NCBI RefSeq assembly: GCF_009498735.1 | Contig: NZ_ML762446.1 | Span: 1-60,330 of the forward strand | Reading direction: 5' to 3' | Origin: Gracilibacillus oryzae | GTDB lineage: Bacteria; Bacillota; Bacilli; Bacillales; Amphibacillaceae | DNA length: 60,330 nt | Part shown: in pieces, positions 27,954 to 36,559 of the stretch | Layout of the letters: each line of letters starts with the position of its first letter | Position numbering within the stretch: position 1 is the stretch's first letter | Notes under the pieces: model-generated | What the model was told of the DNA's origin: nothing | The model's input: the letters and a program-made list of their open reading frames with translations, nothing else | The model's database searches: none | Made by a program: the position numbers and the translations under genes

Positions 27954-28972
27954 TAGTAACCCTCCAAGCATTTCCGCACTTGTAATGTAACAAACTCCGG
28001 AGAGTGGACCACCTGGGTTATGATATACTTTCCATCAAACCAACCAAATTTTTTTAAGTCTACGGTCATTCCTGCATCTAAGTGTTTTTCACTCAATACT
28101 TCCAACAAAAGTGTAGTGGCATCTTTATTTGCTTCCCGAAGTTTATTCTTGGCCAACCGTTGTGCTTCTCCAACTGATTTCACATCTTGCTTCACAACTA
28201 GAGTCCGCCCAACTTTCGGCGCTTTCGGTGGAGTAAATGTTGCTTTAATAGCTTTCTTTTTATTCGAATCCATTGTTTCTACTCTGCAGTCTTTATAGGT
28301 ACCTGTTAAGGTAGTTCTGGCTGACCAGTTTTTTACCTCAATAGTACTGTCCCCACTATTATCCCGATAGATGGCTTCGACTGTTGGTTTTCTTTCATAA
28401 TCCGCCTCATCTAATATCACAATAGAGAGGTTCGAGATTTTTAAACACAATCCCTCATCATTACATAATCGATATAAAAAAGCTAAGTCCGTTTCGCTCT
28501 CCTGTTCATACCGATCTTTCTTTGGATTTTCGTTCGCCTGGTAATAAAGCTTTAATCCATTAGCTTTCGCTATATCATTAGCGACTACTTTTAAAGTGGT
28601 TTTTTCCCAAGCTTTAGATTTATACTCACTTCGAATGCTGGTCCTTTCCGGAACTGCTAAAGCTTTGATTGTCATATCTGTTGGTGGCCCTTTAGCATCA
28701 ATTTCATCTACTTCAAAGCGACCAATTTTTGTTTTCACTTTTTCGGATGTCCAGTTATTCTTAGTGATAGCTGCAACAATGGTGGATCCCTTAGATGGGA
28801 ACCAACTATCCAACCAAACTGTTTCAACATCATCCACAATTAATTGTAAGTCATCAATTTGACCACTTAAATTGTCGGTAAATGACCAATGCTTTGTTTG
28901 GCCAGCTAAGTAAGTAGAAAGGTTTTGATTATTGTAGGTAATATCCAAGTAAGTTCTTCTACTATTGGTCAT
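27953..28972 (-). CDS. Tail hub protein D (P2 gpD-like)
   Basis: A 339-residue 'late control D' family protein, the hub at the tail tip homologous to T4 gp27. Family parts: GRFEVDEIDAKGPPTDMTIKA, then SEWLAFLYRLCND-type helix (here TDLAFLYRLCNDEGLCLKIS) and EANKDATTLLLEV near the end. Lies between X and V as in P2. Confidence 0.9.
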   Translation of the reverse strand: MTNSRRTYLDITYNNQNLSTYLAGQTKHWSFTDNLSGQIDDLQLIVDDVETVWLDSWFPSKGSTIVAAITKNNWTSEKVKTKIGRFEVDEIDAKGPPTDMTIKALAVPERTSIRSEYKSKAWEKTTLKVVANDIAKANGLKLYYQANENPKKDRYEQESETDLAFLYRLCNDEGLCLKISNLSIVILDEADYERKPTVEAIYRDNSGDSTIEVKNWSARTTLTGTYKDCRVETMDSNKKKAIKATFTPPKAPKVGRTLVVKQDVKSVGEAQRLAKNKLREANKDATTLLLEVLSEKHLDAGMTVDLKKFGWFDGKYIITQVVHSPEFVTLQVRKCLEGY

Positions 28973-29187
28973 ACCTCATCCACCTCACCCAACCAGTCGG
29001 GCCGTTCTGTATAAGTTGTCGTATCAATATCTGGTATATTTAATTCGATTCCACCAGAAAAGATTACCGTTTGTCGGTGTCCTTTATTAACTTCCAATAA
29101 CAAAGGGAGCAAATATTCGCTCCCTAATGCATCATAGGCAATTCTATCCCAGGTGTCTCCTTGCTTTGTTATATAATTATCCATCAT
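28969..29187 (-). CDS. Tail protein X (P2 gpX-like, LysM-like)
   Basis: A 72-residue protein with a LysM-like fold: TKQGDTWDRIAYDALGSEYL, then NKGH and a proline-containing end. GpX is needed for tail assembly in P2 and sits between tape measure and D there too. Overlaps both neighbours. Confidence 0.88.
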   Translation of the reverse strand: MMDNYITKQGDTWDRIAYDALGSEYLLPLLLEVNKGHRQTVIFSGGIELNIPDIDTTTYTERPDWLGEVDEV

Positions 29188-31777
29188 AACTCACCCTTTT
29201 ATTTAAACCCTGTGTACCACCAATCGAAGATGGGACTTGTACGTTATTAATGCGTGTGCTTAAATTTCGAAGTGCTTCTTCCACTTGTTGGCCGGCAGTC
29301 TTAATTCCTTTTAATGACTCCAACCAACCTTCTGCATTCTTAGATTGTTCAGCTAAAGCTTTTAAACTGTCGTTTACTTTAGTAGTAGATTCTTTCAGCT
29401 TCTTTGTATCCTCGCTTACTTTGGAAGCTTCTGTATTTATTTTATTAGAAGAACTATTAGAGAACCTACCAGTCGGCATTTCTTTTTGTGCGATAGTGGT
29501 CGCTCTTTGAGAAGCATAGTTCGCTACTTTTGGGTTGGAGGCATCGACTGCCTTTCCACCTGCAACACTACCACCGACAGAACCAATAATACCGCCAATA
29601 ATACCACCAATAGTCGTACCAATTAGTGGGACGACCGAACCTGCCGCAGCTCCTGCTGCAGCTCCACCCAATCCACCTGCAATTCCGCCAGCCCCTGAAG
29701 CTATAGCTTTAGGTTTATCATCGGACGTTGCTGCATCTAATGCAGTTGTGGCGACTGCTATTGGTAACAACCTTTGTCCAACAAATTTAGCACCTTTTCC
29801 TAAAAATCCTGTAGCTTTACTGAAGGCTCCGCCAATTCCGTTTTTCTTAGATGAAGAAGTGGAAGCTTTGGTTCGATTGTTATTAGGCGTGTTTGTATTT
29901 TGTGCTTGCTTCTTTTTGTTTTTCTTTTTTTTGTTATCGTTAGATGAATTATTATTCTTTTTCTTCGTGTTGGAAGAATTAGAAGTTATTTCTTTGGCAC
30001 TGGAGCCTCTCTTATTAAAAACTTTTTTCCCTAGATTAATTGCGCCTCTCCCTAAGCCAATGCCACCTTTTATTAAAGCTCCGCCACCTAACATATATGC
30101 CAAGGCGCCTGTTCCTAAAGCAGAAAATACATTCCCTTCTCCTAGATTCTCCATGGAAGTTTCCACTGCCCCTGTAAATGCTTTGTACCATGCTTTGGCT
30201 GCTATTTCTCCTAACTTGGTAAAGATCTTATTCATGCTCTCTCCACCAGAACCACTGAGCCATTCTTCTACTTTCGTCATGGTTTCATCCAGCATATACA
30301 CTACTTTATCGCCAAAATCCATGTCTTGAAATAGATTATATTTTTTCATGTCTTTTTGATATTGTGCCATGGCTTCGGGATATAACTGTAATTCTTTCGA
30401 AAACTCTGGTTTTTGCATCGCAAAAGGATCCAAGATGTCTCTTAGGCCACTTGCGAATTTTTCACCAGCTTTTTCGATCCCCCCCATGTTGTCATCAATC
30501 ATTCCGGTTAATCCTTTAAAGGTATCTTCCAAAACCGGCAATACAGGAGTCATAAATTTAATTTGGGCTGATTCATAAGCACCTTGTAATTGTTCCAATG
30601 AACCTGCATAATTATCCTTCATGGCTTTAGCTGCCTCATTTGCTGCACCTGTTGAGGTTTCTAAAGATGTCGTTAAATTATCAATTTTATCAGCACCTGC
30701 AGCAAACAAGTTGATCATTCCGGTAGCTGCCTCTGTTCCAAATACAGTGGAAGCGTATTGTACTTTTTGCGTATCGGTTAAATCTTTCGTTGCCTTATTC
30801 CATTCTTCCGACAACTCAGCTAGACTCTTAAATTTCCCTTCCGAATCAGTCACCGACAAATTTAATTTATCCAATACTTTACGCGCTTCTTTTGGTGGAT
30901 CGGACAATCTTATAAGCGCCATTCGTAAAGAAGTACCCGCTTGCTCTCCAGCTAACCCTCTATCTACCATCAAACCAGTGGCAGATGCCAATTCCTCCAT
31001 ACGAATGCCTAACGTATTAGCAACTGGTGCAGCATATTTAAACGAATATCCTAAATCTTCTACACCCGCTGCTGTTTTGTTGGCACTCATGGCCATAACA
31101 TCTGCCACATGGTTTGCTTTTTCTGCCCCTAATTCAAAGGCATTCAACGCAGAGGTAACGACATCAGAAGTCATCGCCAAATCTTCTCCGGACGCTTCAG
31201 CTGCTGATAGAATACCAGGCATAGCGTTAATGATTTTATTCGTATCCATCCCTTTTGCAGCTAGTTCAGTCATGGCACTGGCTACTTGACTGGCTGATAA
31301 AGACGTACTAGCTCCTAGCTCTAACGCTGTATTATTCAATCGTTGTAAATCCGAAGAGGAAGCACCGGCTATAACCCCAACTTTGGCCATTTGTTGTTCA
31401 AATCTACCTGCCTGATTGACCGAATCCAAGGCAATGGCAGTGGCTGCAACGGTGGATCCTAGCGCTGTAATACTGGCAACTTGTTTCGTAGTATTCAAGC
31501 CATTACTAAAGGCTGTTCGAAAATTCTGCACGCGCTTCTGAGCTTGTTCCAATTTCGTAAGCTCCCTAGTCATACGTTCGGTTGCTTCACTGTACTGATC
31601 TTGCGTGATTTTTCCACGCTTAAAGTCATTGTTAAGCCGGTCTAAATCCCGTTGTGTTTGCCTGGCTTGGTTTCGAACGTTTACTAAGTTTTTTGATACT
31701 CCTTGGAAAGCGTTAGTGAAGGAACTAGCTAGCTTTCCACCAATTTGAAAACTCATTTCAAACGTCTTTCTAGCCAT
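29177..31777 (-). CDS. Tail tape measure protein
   Basis: An 866-residue protein that sets tail length. An N-terminal coiled coil (LDRLNNDFKRGKITQDQYSE) is followed by the TP901-type TMP core (SGEDLAMTSDVVTSALNAFE, ATGLMVDRGLAGEQAGTSL), then helices, a Lys/Asn/Ser-rich linker (about 595-640), a Gly/Ala-rich hydrophobic region (about 680-745) and C-terminal helices. The start overlaps the E' stop. At about 0.15 nm per residue the tail would be near 130 nm. Confidence 0.93.
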   Translation of the reverse strand: MARKTFEMSFQIGGKLASSFTNAFQGVSKNLVNVRNQARQTQRDLDRLNNDFKRGKITQDQYSEATERMTRELTKLEQAQKRVQNFRTAFSNGLNTTKQVASITALGSTVAATAIALDSVNQAGRFEQQMAKVGVIAGASSSDLQRLNNTALELGASTSLSASQVASAMTELAAKGMDTNKIINAMPGILSAAEASGEDLAMTSDVVTSALNAFELGAEKANHVADVMAMSANKTAAGVEDLGYSFKYAAPVANTLGIRMEELASATGLMVDRGLAGEQAGTSLRMALIRLSDPPKEARKVLDKLNLSVTDSEGKFKSLAELSEEWNKATKDLTDTQKVQYASTVFGTEAATGMINLFAAGADKIDNLTTSLETSTGAANEAAKAMKDNYAGSLEQLQGAYESAQIKFMTPVLPVLEDTFKGLTGMIDDNMGGIEKAGEKFASGLRDILDPFAMQKPEFSKELQLYPEAMAQYQKDMKKYNLFQDMDFGDKVVYMLDETMTKVEEWLSGSGGESMNKIFTKLGEIAAKAWYKAFTGAVETSMENLGEGNVFSALGTGALAYMLGGGALIKGGIGLGRGAINLGKKVFNKRGSSAKEITSNSSNTKKKNNNSSNDNKKKKNKKKQAQNTNTPNNNRTKASTSSSKKNGIGGAFSKATGFLGKGAKFVGQRLLPIAVATTALDAATSDDKPKAIASGAGGIAGGLGGAAAGAAAGSVVPLIGTTIGGIIGGIIGSVGGSVAGGKAVDASNPKVANYASQRATTIAQKEMPTGRFSNSSSNKINTEASKVSEDTKKLKESTTKVNDSLKALAEQSKNAEGWLESLKGIKTAGQQVEEALRNLSTRINNVQVPSSIGGTQGLNKRVSYDG

Positions 31778-32203
31778 CCTTCTTCGCCTCCTCCACTAAT
31801 GTATCCTTCCATTCTTGTAATTGGCCCATGGTTTGTTTCTCCCAATAATCAATACTGGTGTACGTATTGATGGCTAGCTGGATGAGGATGGATCGGAATT
31901 CTCGGCTACCTCCGTTGGATCCAACAATCCCATCAAAAAATTCCGCACCGTAAAAGTAACTTCCAAGAAATCAGGGACGGATAATCTTTCTAAGTCATCT
32001 GGAAGAATACCACATGATTTAGAAGCCAATGTTAAAAGGATTTTTTGATTATTGATATTATCGAATCCTCTGATGTCCCCATCCTGTCTCAATTCGTTGT
32101 CTATTTTCAAAATATCGGATCCCGTTAGTTGATCCAACTTTAAATTCAATTCTTTAATTTGCTTACCTTCTAATTCCAATGGTTTATCTAATGTGATTTT
32201 CAT
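31770..32203 (-). CDS. Tail chaperone E+E' made by -1 frameshift
   Basis: At the TTTTTTG at 31934-31940 the zero frame reads AAT TTT TTG. A -1 slip opens a frame that runs without a stop to 31770, giving a 144-residue protein with the C-terminus TSIDYWEKQTMGQLQEWKDT. The extension overlaps the tape measure start, exactly as in P2 E/E'. Long and short chaperones together load the tape measure protein. Confidence 0.82.
31874..32203 (-). CDS. Tail assembly chaperone E (P2 gpE-like), zero-frame product
   Basis: A 109-residue acidic-helical protein starting MKITLDKPLELEGKQIKEL; GSDILKIDNELRQDGD and LPDDLERLSVPDFLEV fit the phage tail assembly E family. It precedes the tape measure gene and carries the slippery heptamer 22 codons before its stop. 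Confidence 0.88.
   Translation of the reverse strand: MKITLDKPLELEGKQIKELNLKLDQLTGSDILKIDNELRQDGDIRGFDNINNQKILLTLASKSCGILPDDLERLSVPDFLEVTFTVRNFLMGLLDPTEVAENSDPSSSS
31934..31940 (-). promoter_or_regulatory. Ribosomal frameshift heptamer TTTTTTG
   Basis: T TTT TTG in the zero frame of gene E, the same slippery sequence as in P2 E/E'. Confidence 0.82.
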
Positions 32204-32216
32204 TTTTACCCCTCCA

Positions 32217-32744
32217 TTACATTCCTAGTGCTTCTCTTAAATCAGCCATATAATCTACACCATCTACTTTGTAGATATAATTGATCTTGTCAAATTCTAA
32301 AATGGTTCTACCATCTCGCTCCAACTTCATATATAGCACTTCTACTTCTGAGGAACCTTCATACGGCGTTCCTTTTTCTGCTTTTCCTGGGTCGTTACTG
32401 GTTGGAATACCACGAACCAACACTTTATTTGGTACAAACTCATGTTTTCCTTTGGTTGGATTGTATTCTTGATTAGCTAAACGACAATCGATCATTAGGG
32501 TTTGTGGTTTTAAAAATTCGGTTAGGTCATCATTTAACACTGTCCAATTAATGGTTAATTTCATAGATCCTAAATGACCAATGTTTGGTGATTCATACTC
32601 TCCGGCAATCCCACCACCACTTACAGTTTCAGTCATCGATTCTAGTGGTGGTAGCTGAAGGTCGGAAATCCCTTTAGAATCCGTAGAACCATTCACATAA
32701 ACACGAAAATCATTTAACTTTTCCGGTATATTCTTCTGTCCCAT
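32217..32744 (-). CDS. Major tail tube protein (P2 FII-like)
   Basis: A 175-residue protein: MGQKNIPEKLNDFRVYVNGS, LQLPPLESMTETVSGGGIAGE-type segment (split here as LPPLESMTETVSGGG and EYESPNIGHLGSMKLTI) and a C-terminal DGVDYMADLREALG. The FII family forms the inner tube under the sheath. It stands between sheath and E, the P2 order. Confidence 0.9.
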   Translation of the reverse strand: MGQKNIPEKLNDFRVYVNGSTDSKGISDLQLPPLESMTETVSGGGIAGEYESPNIGHLGSMKLTINWTVLNDDLTEFLKPQTLMIDCRLANQEYNPTKGKHEFVPNKVLVRGIPTSNDPGKAEKGTPYEGSSEVEVLYMKLERDGRTILEFDKINYIYKVDGVDYMADLREALGM

Positions 32745-32761
32745 ATTATCTTACCTCCTGC

Positions 32762-34219
32762 TTATTGTGGGAATAGGCGATTGTAATAATTCGCATCAAA
32801 TTCCACGATAAATTCTAAACTTCTACCTGGTGTTGGTGAGGCAACGAATACATGAAACTTCACGATGCCATCTAATAAGTCTGTCTGAGGGTTTTCTTCT
32901 TTTCGAAACTCGACTCGTCCACCCAGTAATGCACCGGTTGCCGTCAGGCCATTCAACCAAATCGTTAAACTATCTGCAACGGTATCGATTAATCGCCGGT
33001 TTGTTGGATCATCTACATTCTGCCATGTGGTGAGAATGATGGTATTTTGAATCCAATTATGCATGCGACGAACCGGAATAAAGGAATCCTTCACATCAGT
33101 GATAGAAGGATAAGCACCTGTTCGATTTCCCCAGGCTTTCCACCCACCAATAAAATTCAACGCTGTGACAATTCCTTGTCCATTTAAGTATGCCGCTTGA
33201 TCAGGTCCCAAGTTCACTTCCTTTCCATCTTCCAAGATCGCTTTATTCATTTGCAGCGACTCAGTGGATGGACTTTTATATGGAGTATCGTCATATTGGC
33301 TGTCAGTAAGGTTAATTAAACTAGCTAATTGAGTAGATAAATAGTATTGTTTTTCTCCTAGTCCTACTTTCGGCCAGCACACAAACTCTAGAGGATCGGT
33401 ATAATTATTTTGATTCTTCCATTCCGACACTTTAGAATACGTATTGGCAGCTGTAGTGTCTACATCTACAATGGCAGTAGCTTTAAAATACGTATTGATC
33501 GTTTCCGCTTTTGCTTTCATAACTGCTTCGACCATTGGATCTTTACTGTATTTCGGTGCGATAATGGTTCCTGGTACTAAGCCAAATTTCGGGAACACGG
33601 TATTAATTAATTCCAATCCAGTGGAATCGCCTGTGTTTACATCCACACCACCGATGATATCCGAATAGTCTACTTTGCCAGGATCCAATTTGGTATAGCC
33701 GATTACTAGAGTTCTTTGTTCAGATGGGATACCCCCACCGTCAATTACAGTGATGATGGTATGTCCATTGTCATCAAAGGAAGTTAGGTAATCCGTATCT
33801 TTTACCAAGTTGCTTTCTGATGCTGCCGTTAATTTAACAGTTAAGGTATCTAACAAGGCCCCTTCCTCTTCAATGGTTACTTTTTGACTAAGAATCTCCT
33901 TTTCGCTAGGTTCAACGATTGTCGAGTGCTTTTCAGGGTCTAATACATTAACCAACACAACAGGTGCCACGCCAAATAAACTAAACGCTGCATCCATTGC
34001 TTCACATAACGTATAGTTTTCCCAATCTTCCGAATATCCTAATGCTTGTACTGCCTCGTTATAACTGTAGGCAAGTAATGGCTGGTTCACATATTCTGTT
34101 GTCTGTGCCAGGTTAATAGGTGCTGTACCGACTACCACTTGTAAACCAGCTGTTGCTTCTACCGGGGAAATGATGGAAGTAGGTACTTCACTTGTATGGA
34201 CTCCATGCTTATATGCCAT
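32762..34219 (-). CDS. Tail sheath protein (P2 FI-like)
   Basis: A 485-residue contractile sheath subunit. Starts MAYKHGVHTSEVPTSIISPV with the family's EVPT motif; VVVGTAPINLAQ, the GRVEFRKEENPQTDLLDG segment and the end ATPGRSLEFIVEFDANYYNRL-like part (ASPTPGRSLEFIVEFD) are characteristic. It shows that the phage is a myovirus. Abuts the 119-aa gene before it. Confidence 0.94.
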   Translation of the reverse strand: MAYKHGVHTSEVPTSIISPVEATAGLQVVVGTAPINLAQTTEYVNQPLLAYSYNEAVQALGYSEDWENYTLCEAMDAAFSLFGVAPVVLVNVLDPEKHSTIVEPSEKEILSQKVTIEEEGALLDTLTVKLTAASESNLVKDTDYLTSFDDNGHTIITVIDGGGIPSEQRTLVIGYTKLDPGKVDYSDIIGGVDVNTGDSTGLELINTVFPKFGLVPGTIIAPKYSKDPMVEAVMKAKAETINTYFKATAIVDVDTTAANTYSKVSEWKNQNNYTDPLEFVCWPKVGLGEKQYYLSTQLASLINLTDSQYDDTPYKSPSTESLQMNKAILEDGKEVNLGPDQAAYLNGQGIVTALNFIGGWKAWGNRTGAYPSITDVKDSFIPVRRMHNWIQNTIILTTWQNVDDPTNRRLIDTVADSLTIWLNGLTATGALLGGRVEFRKEENPQTDLLDGIVKFHVFVASPTPGRSLEFIVEFDANYYNRLFPQ

Positions 34220-34575
34220 TATTTATTCACCGCCTTTTTCTTGAAATACTTTTTCGCTTCTTCAAAACGAATGTTTTCCACTGTTCCCTTTACTTGTACA
34301 TTTTTTTGAAAAGCCTGCAGTTGACTGGTTGGGATAAACAGGTTCTTTAAGGCATTATACTTTTCCAAATCCTCTTTCATTTGAATGGGATAACCATTTT
34401 TAAATACAGTAAATTGCGCTACTGAGTTTGTGGTTGGGCCCACATAAATAAAAACAGTCTCTTTATTAGAAACTGTTTCCATGTTCTCTTCCTCTATTTC
34501 AGCCATATTTTCCACTTCTTCTTTTTCCTCTGGCTCTTTTTCTTCCACTTTTTTTGTTCTAGTAGTCAAGGCCAT
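34219..34575 (-). CDS. Phage structural-region protein, acidic N-terminus
   Basis: A 118-residue protein from the ATG at 34573-34575 (GGAG upstream). Residues 8-38 are almost all Glu, Lys and Asn; the rest (VFIYVGPTTNSVAQFTVFKN) is beta-rich. It overlaps the preceding gene and abuts the sheath gene. Its place suggests a tail-completion or sheath-associated role; I recognise no family. Confidence 0.65.
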   Translation of the reverse strand: MALTTRTKKVEEKEPEEKEEVENMAEIEEENMETVSNKETVFIYVGPTTNSVAQFTVFKNGYPIQMKEDLEKYNALKNLFIPTSQLQAFQKNVQVKGTVENIRFEEAKKYFKKKAVNK

Positions 34576-35023
34576 TCTCACTCCAATCTAATTGTACTTG
34601 AGGCATGTCAAAATCCATATCCATCATGGCAAACCAGTAAGGATATGGTTGTTCCTCAAATAATTCTATTTTGATTCGGTCTCTAAGAGAAAAGGAATCG
34701 AGAGCCGGCGACTTTTTTAACGCGATTTTGATCCTCGTTGCAATATTCAACGGATCTCGCCAGCCGTCCTGTTCATCTTCACTAAAAGTTCCTATGATCA
34801 GTCGAATACTGGCTACATCATTCTCGTTATCCGACTCGGTAAGGAAACGGACCAGAATATAAGGAAAGTCATCTTCCTCTCTGGATTTCAATTTTGGAGG
34901 AAGGTAGCCAGCATAAACTTCTGGTGTTTTGGTAAGGTCATCTTTTTTCGTTTCTAAATCAAAATCATGGACAATTTGTTTTATCCTTTTTACTAAAGCA
35001 TCTACTAACAAAATAGGAGTCAT
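34559..35023 (-). CDS. Probable tail terminator/completion protein
   Basis: A 154-residue protein starting MTPILLVDALVKRIKQIVHD. An alpha/beta layout with FPYILVRFLTESDNEND and a C-terminal GW-type segment recalls phage tail terminators (lambda gpU superfamily). It lies between minor tail protein Z and the sheath. The family assignment is by context and fold impression. Confidence 0.6.
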   Translation of the reverse strand: MTPILLVDALVKRIKQIVHDFDLETKKDDLTKTPEVYAGYLPPKLKSREEDDFPYILVRFLTESDNENDVASIRLIIGTFSEDEQDGWRDPLNIATRIKIALKKSPALDSFSLRDRIKIELFEEQPYPYWFAMMDMDFDMPQVQLDWSENGLDY

Positions 35024-35580
35024 TATTTATCACCTAACAATCGGTTGATTTCATGATCTAACCGCTGATCTAATACTTCTGTTGCTTTGCTTTCCATTAC
35101 TTCAATCCCTTCTTCTCCACCTAGCATTTGCGGTAAGGATGGACCATGCAAACTCTTTAATGGATAACGGGCTTTAGAAACTCTTGTAAATACATTCGTA
35201 TATCCACTACTCGTGGTTAAAACAAAAGAACCAGGTACTTTACCACCTGACCCTTTTTTTACACGAACTGTTGCATATCTTCCACGATTTGGAAAAGGTT
35301 GATTAGCTCTTACATGAAAATTACTAACGGATAAGGTTCTACCGTTAACATTGATATCGGCCATCAACTCAGAAGGAAATGCTTTTTTAATTTTTATTTT
35401 GTCGAGTGCCGAACGGTTTTTGATTCGGTACGTTTCCCGGACAAATTTTGAGCCTTGGGTTCGGGCTGATTCTGCTGCCCGGTTAATAGACCGAGCAACA
35501 ACCATTGGCATTCTCTTTGGTGTATCTATCAACTGTTTTTCAATTTTTTCTAATTGAGGAATCGTAATATCAATGGCCAT
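35023..35580 (-). CDS. Minor tail protein Z-like
   Basis: A 185-residue basic protein. MPMVVARSINRAAESARTQG followed by YRIKNRSALDKIKIKKAF fits the GPZ family of lambda, involved in the last steps of tail assembly. TAATG-type junction with the next gene at 35023. Confidence 0.75.
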   Translation of the reverse strand: MAIDITIPQLEKIEKQLIDTPKRMPMVVARSINRAAESARTQGSKFVRETYRIKNRSALDKIKIKKAFPSELMADINVNGRTLSVSNFHVRANQPFPNRGRYATVRVKKGSGGKVPGSFVLTTSSGYTNVFTRVSKARYPLKSLHGPSLPQMLGGEEGIEVMESKATEVLDQRLDHEINRLLGDK

Positions 35581-35588
35581 ATCGACAC

Positions 35589-35912
35589 CTAACTTTCATA
35601 AGAAGATAGATCAATCTTCAACATGCCCATATTTTCTGACACACCAATCACTTCATAATCTTCTTCGTCTAATTGCAGACGATAACCCACTTTGGGTTTA
35701 GAATAGGCAGCAGACTTCACATAGATCGTCTTGGTGGATTGGTAGATACCTTCCATAGCACTTTCGAGTTTTTGAGGACCAGAAAATTCATCCATTGTAA
35801 ATTCATCTATGACGACAGGCATTTCTATACCATCTAAACGATGGAAATCAGCAAATTCTTTGGGATTAATAAAGATATCCAAATCCTTCTTGAGTTGATC
35901 TTTAAAGTTCAT
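35589..35912 (-). CDS. Head-tail connector-region protein (FII/ATP-binding sugar-transporter-like fold)
   Basis: A 107-residue protein starting MNFKDQLKKDLDIFINPKEF; VVIDEFTMDE, then DEEDYEVIGVSENMGMLKI is the beta-rich part seen in lambda FII-type connectors. Its position between capsid decoration and tail genes fits a head-tail joining role. Overlaps its upstream neighbour. Confidence 0.65.
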   Translation of the reverse strand: MNFKDQLKKDLDIFINPKEFADFHRLDGIEMPVVIDEFTMDEFSGPQKLESAMEGIYQSTKTIYVKSAAYSKPKVGYRLQLDEEDYEVIGVSENMGMLKIDLSSYES

Positions 35913-36195
35913 TTTTAGACTCTTCTTTCAGAATAGCTTCTATCATAGCCGGTTTTCTAGCAGATTCATTAATTCCATCAATTTTTTGTTTCTTAATAAT
36001 CGCGAATAATTCTTCTCTGGTTTTACTTTCTAAATAAGATTTTGTCATAGAAGTTGGGCTTGTTTTGTTTTGAATGTTAGCCGATTTACTATGGACTAAT
36101 TTTTTTGCAAAAATCGGATCACAAGAGAAAATATTACCAGGCTCAATCACTCTGCCATTCATAAAAATAGGTTTCACTGCTTCCAGAATGATCAT
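35902..36195 (-). CDS. Small head-region protein with a LEM/SAP-like helix pair
   Basis: A 97-residue protein from the ATG at 36193-36195, which follows AGGTGATAGGA. An N-terminal beta part (AVKPIFMNGRVIEPGNIF) is followed by a SAP/Rho-N-like helical end (YLESKTREELFAIIKKQKID, then RKPAMIEAI). The layout is common for small proteins between capsid and connector. Function unknown. Confidence 0.65.
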   Translation of the reverse strand: MIILEAVKPIFMNGRVIEPGNIFSCDPIFAKKLVHSKSANIQNKTSPTSMTKSYLESKTREELFAIIKKQKIDGINESARKPAMIEAILKEESKNEL

Positions 36196-36204
36196 TCCTA
36201 TCAC

Positions 36205-36540
36205 CTACCCGATTTTCACGCGGGCGATGGTAGTTGCTGCCGGTTTCGCCATGACTACCCAACCAGCTGGTGTATTATCGGTTGCAGTTGCTGTTAACTT
36301 CGATCCATCCCAGTACACTTCTTCTCCAACAGCGAACTCTGTTGCTGTATCGGCTGGCATGTCATAAACACCTAAGACGTTAATACTTCCGGTTGCTCCA
36401 ACAGGAATATCACAACCTGCTACCCCGATTCGATTAGCAAGCGCTACGACGTCATTTGCTTTAATATCTGAAGAGCCGTTATTCGTAAAGTCAATGGACT
36501 CTCCACGCTGTACATAATTTGCTTGAGGATTATTTAACAT
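36205..36540 (-). CDS. Capsid decoration protein (DUF2190-like)
   Basis: A 111-residue beta-rich protein, QRGESIDFTNNGSSDIKAND and VGVAGCDIP-like IGVAGCDIPVGATGSINVLG, then GEEVYWDGSKLT. It fits the DUF2190 family that coats or stabilises phage heads. Follows the capsid gene. Confidence 0.85.
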   Translation of the reverse strand: MLNNPQANYVQRGESIDFTNNGSSDIKANDVVALANRIGVAGCDIPVGATGSINVLGVYDMPADTATEFAVGEEVYWDGSKLTATATDNTPAGWVVMAKPAATTIARVKIG

Positions 36541-36559
36541 AAGCTATTCTCCCTTTCTA

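Noticed and set aside
29535-31289. Long plus-strand open frames opposite the tape measure gene
   Set aside because: Their Ala/Pro/Leu bias is the mirror of a Gly/Ala/Lys-rich coding strand; no ribosome sites, and the minus strand is clearly the tape measure protein.
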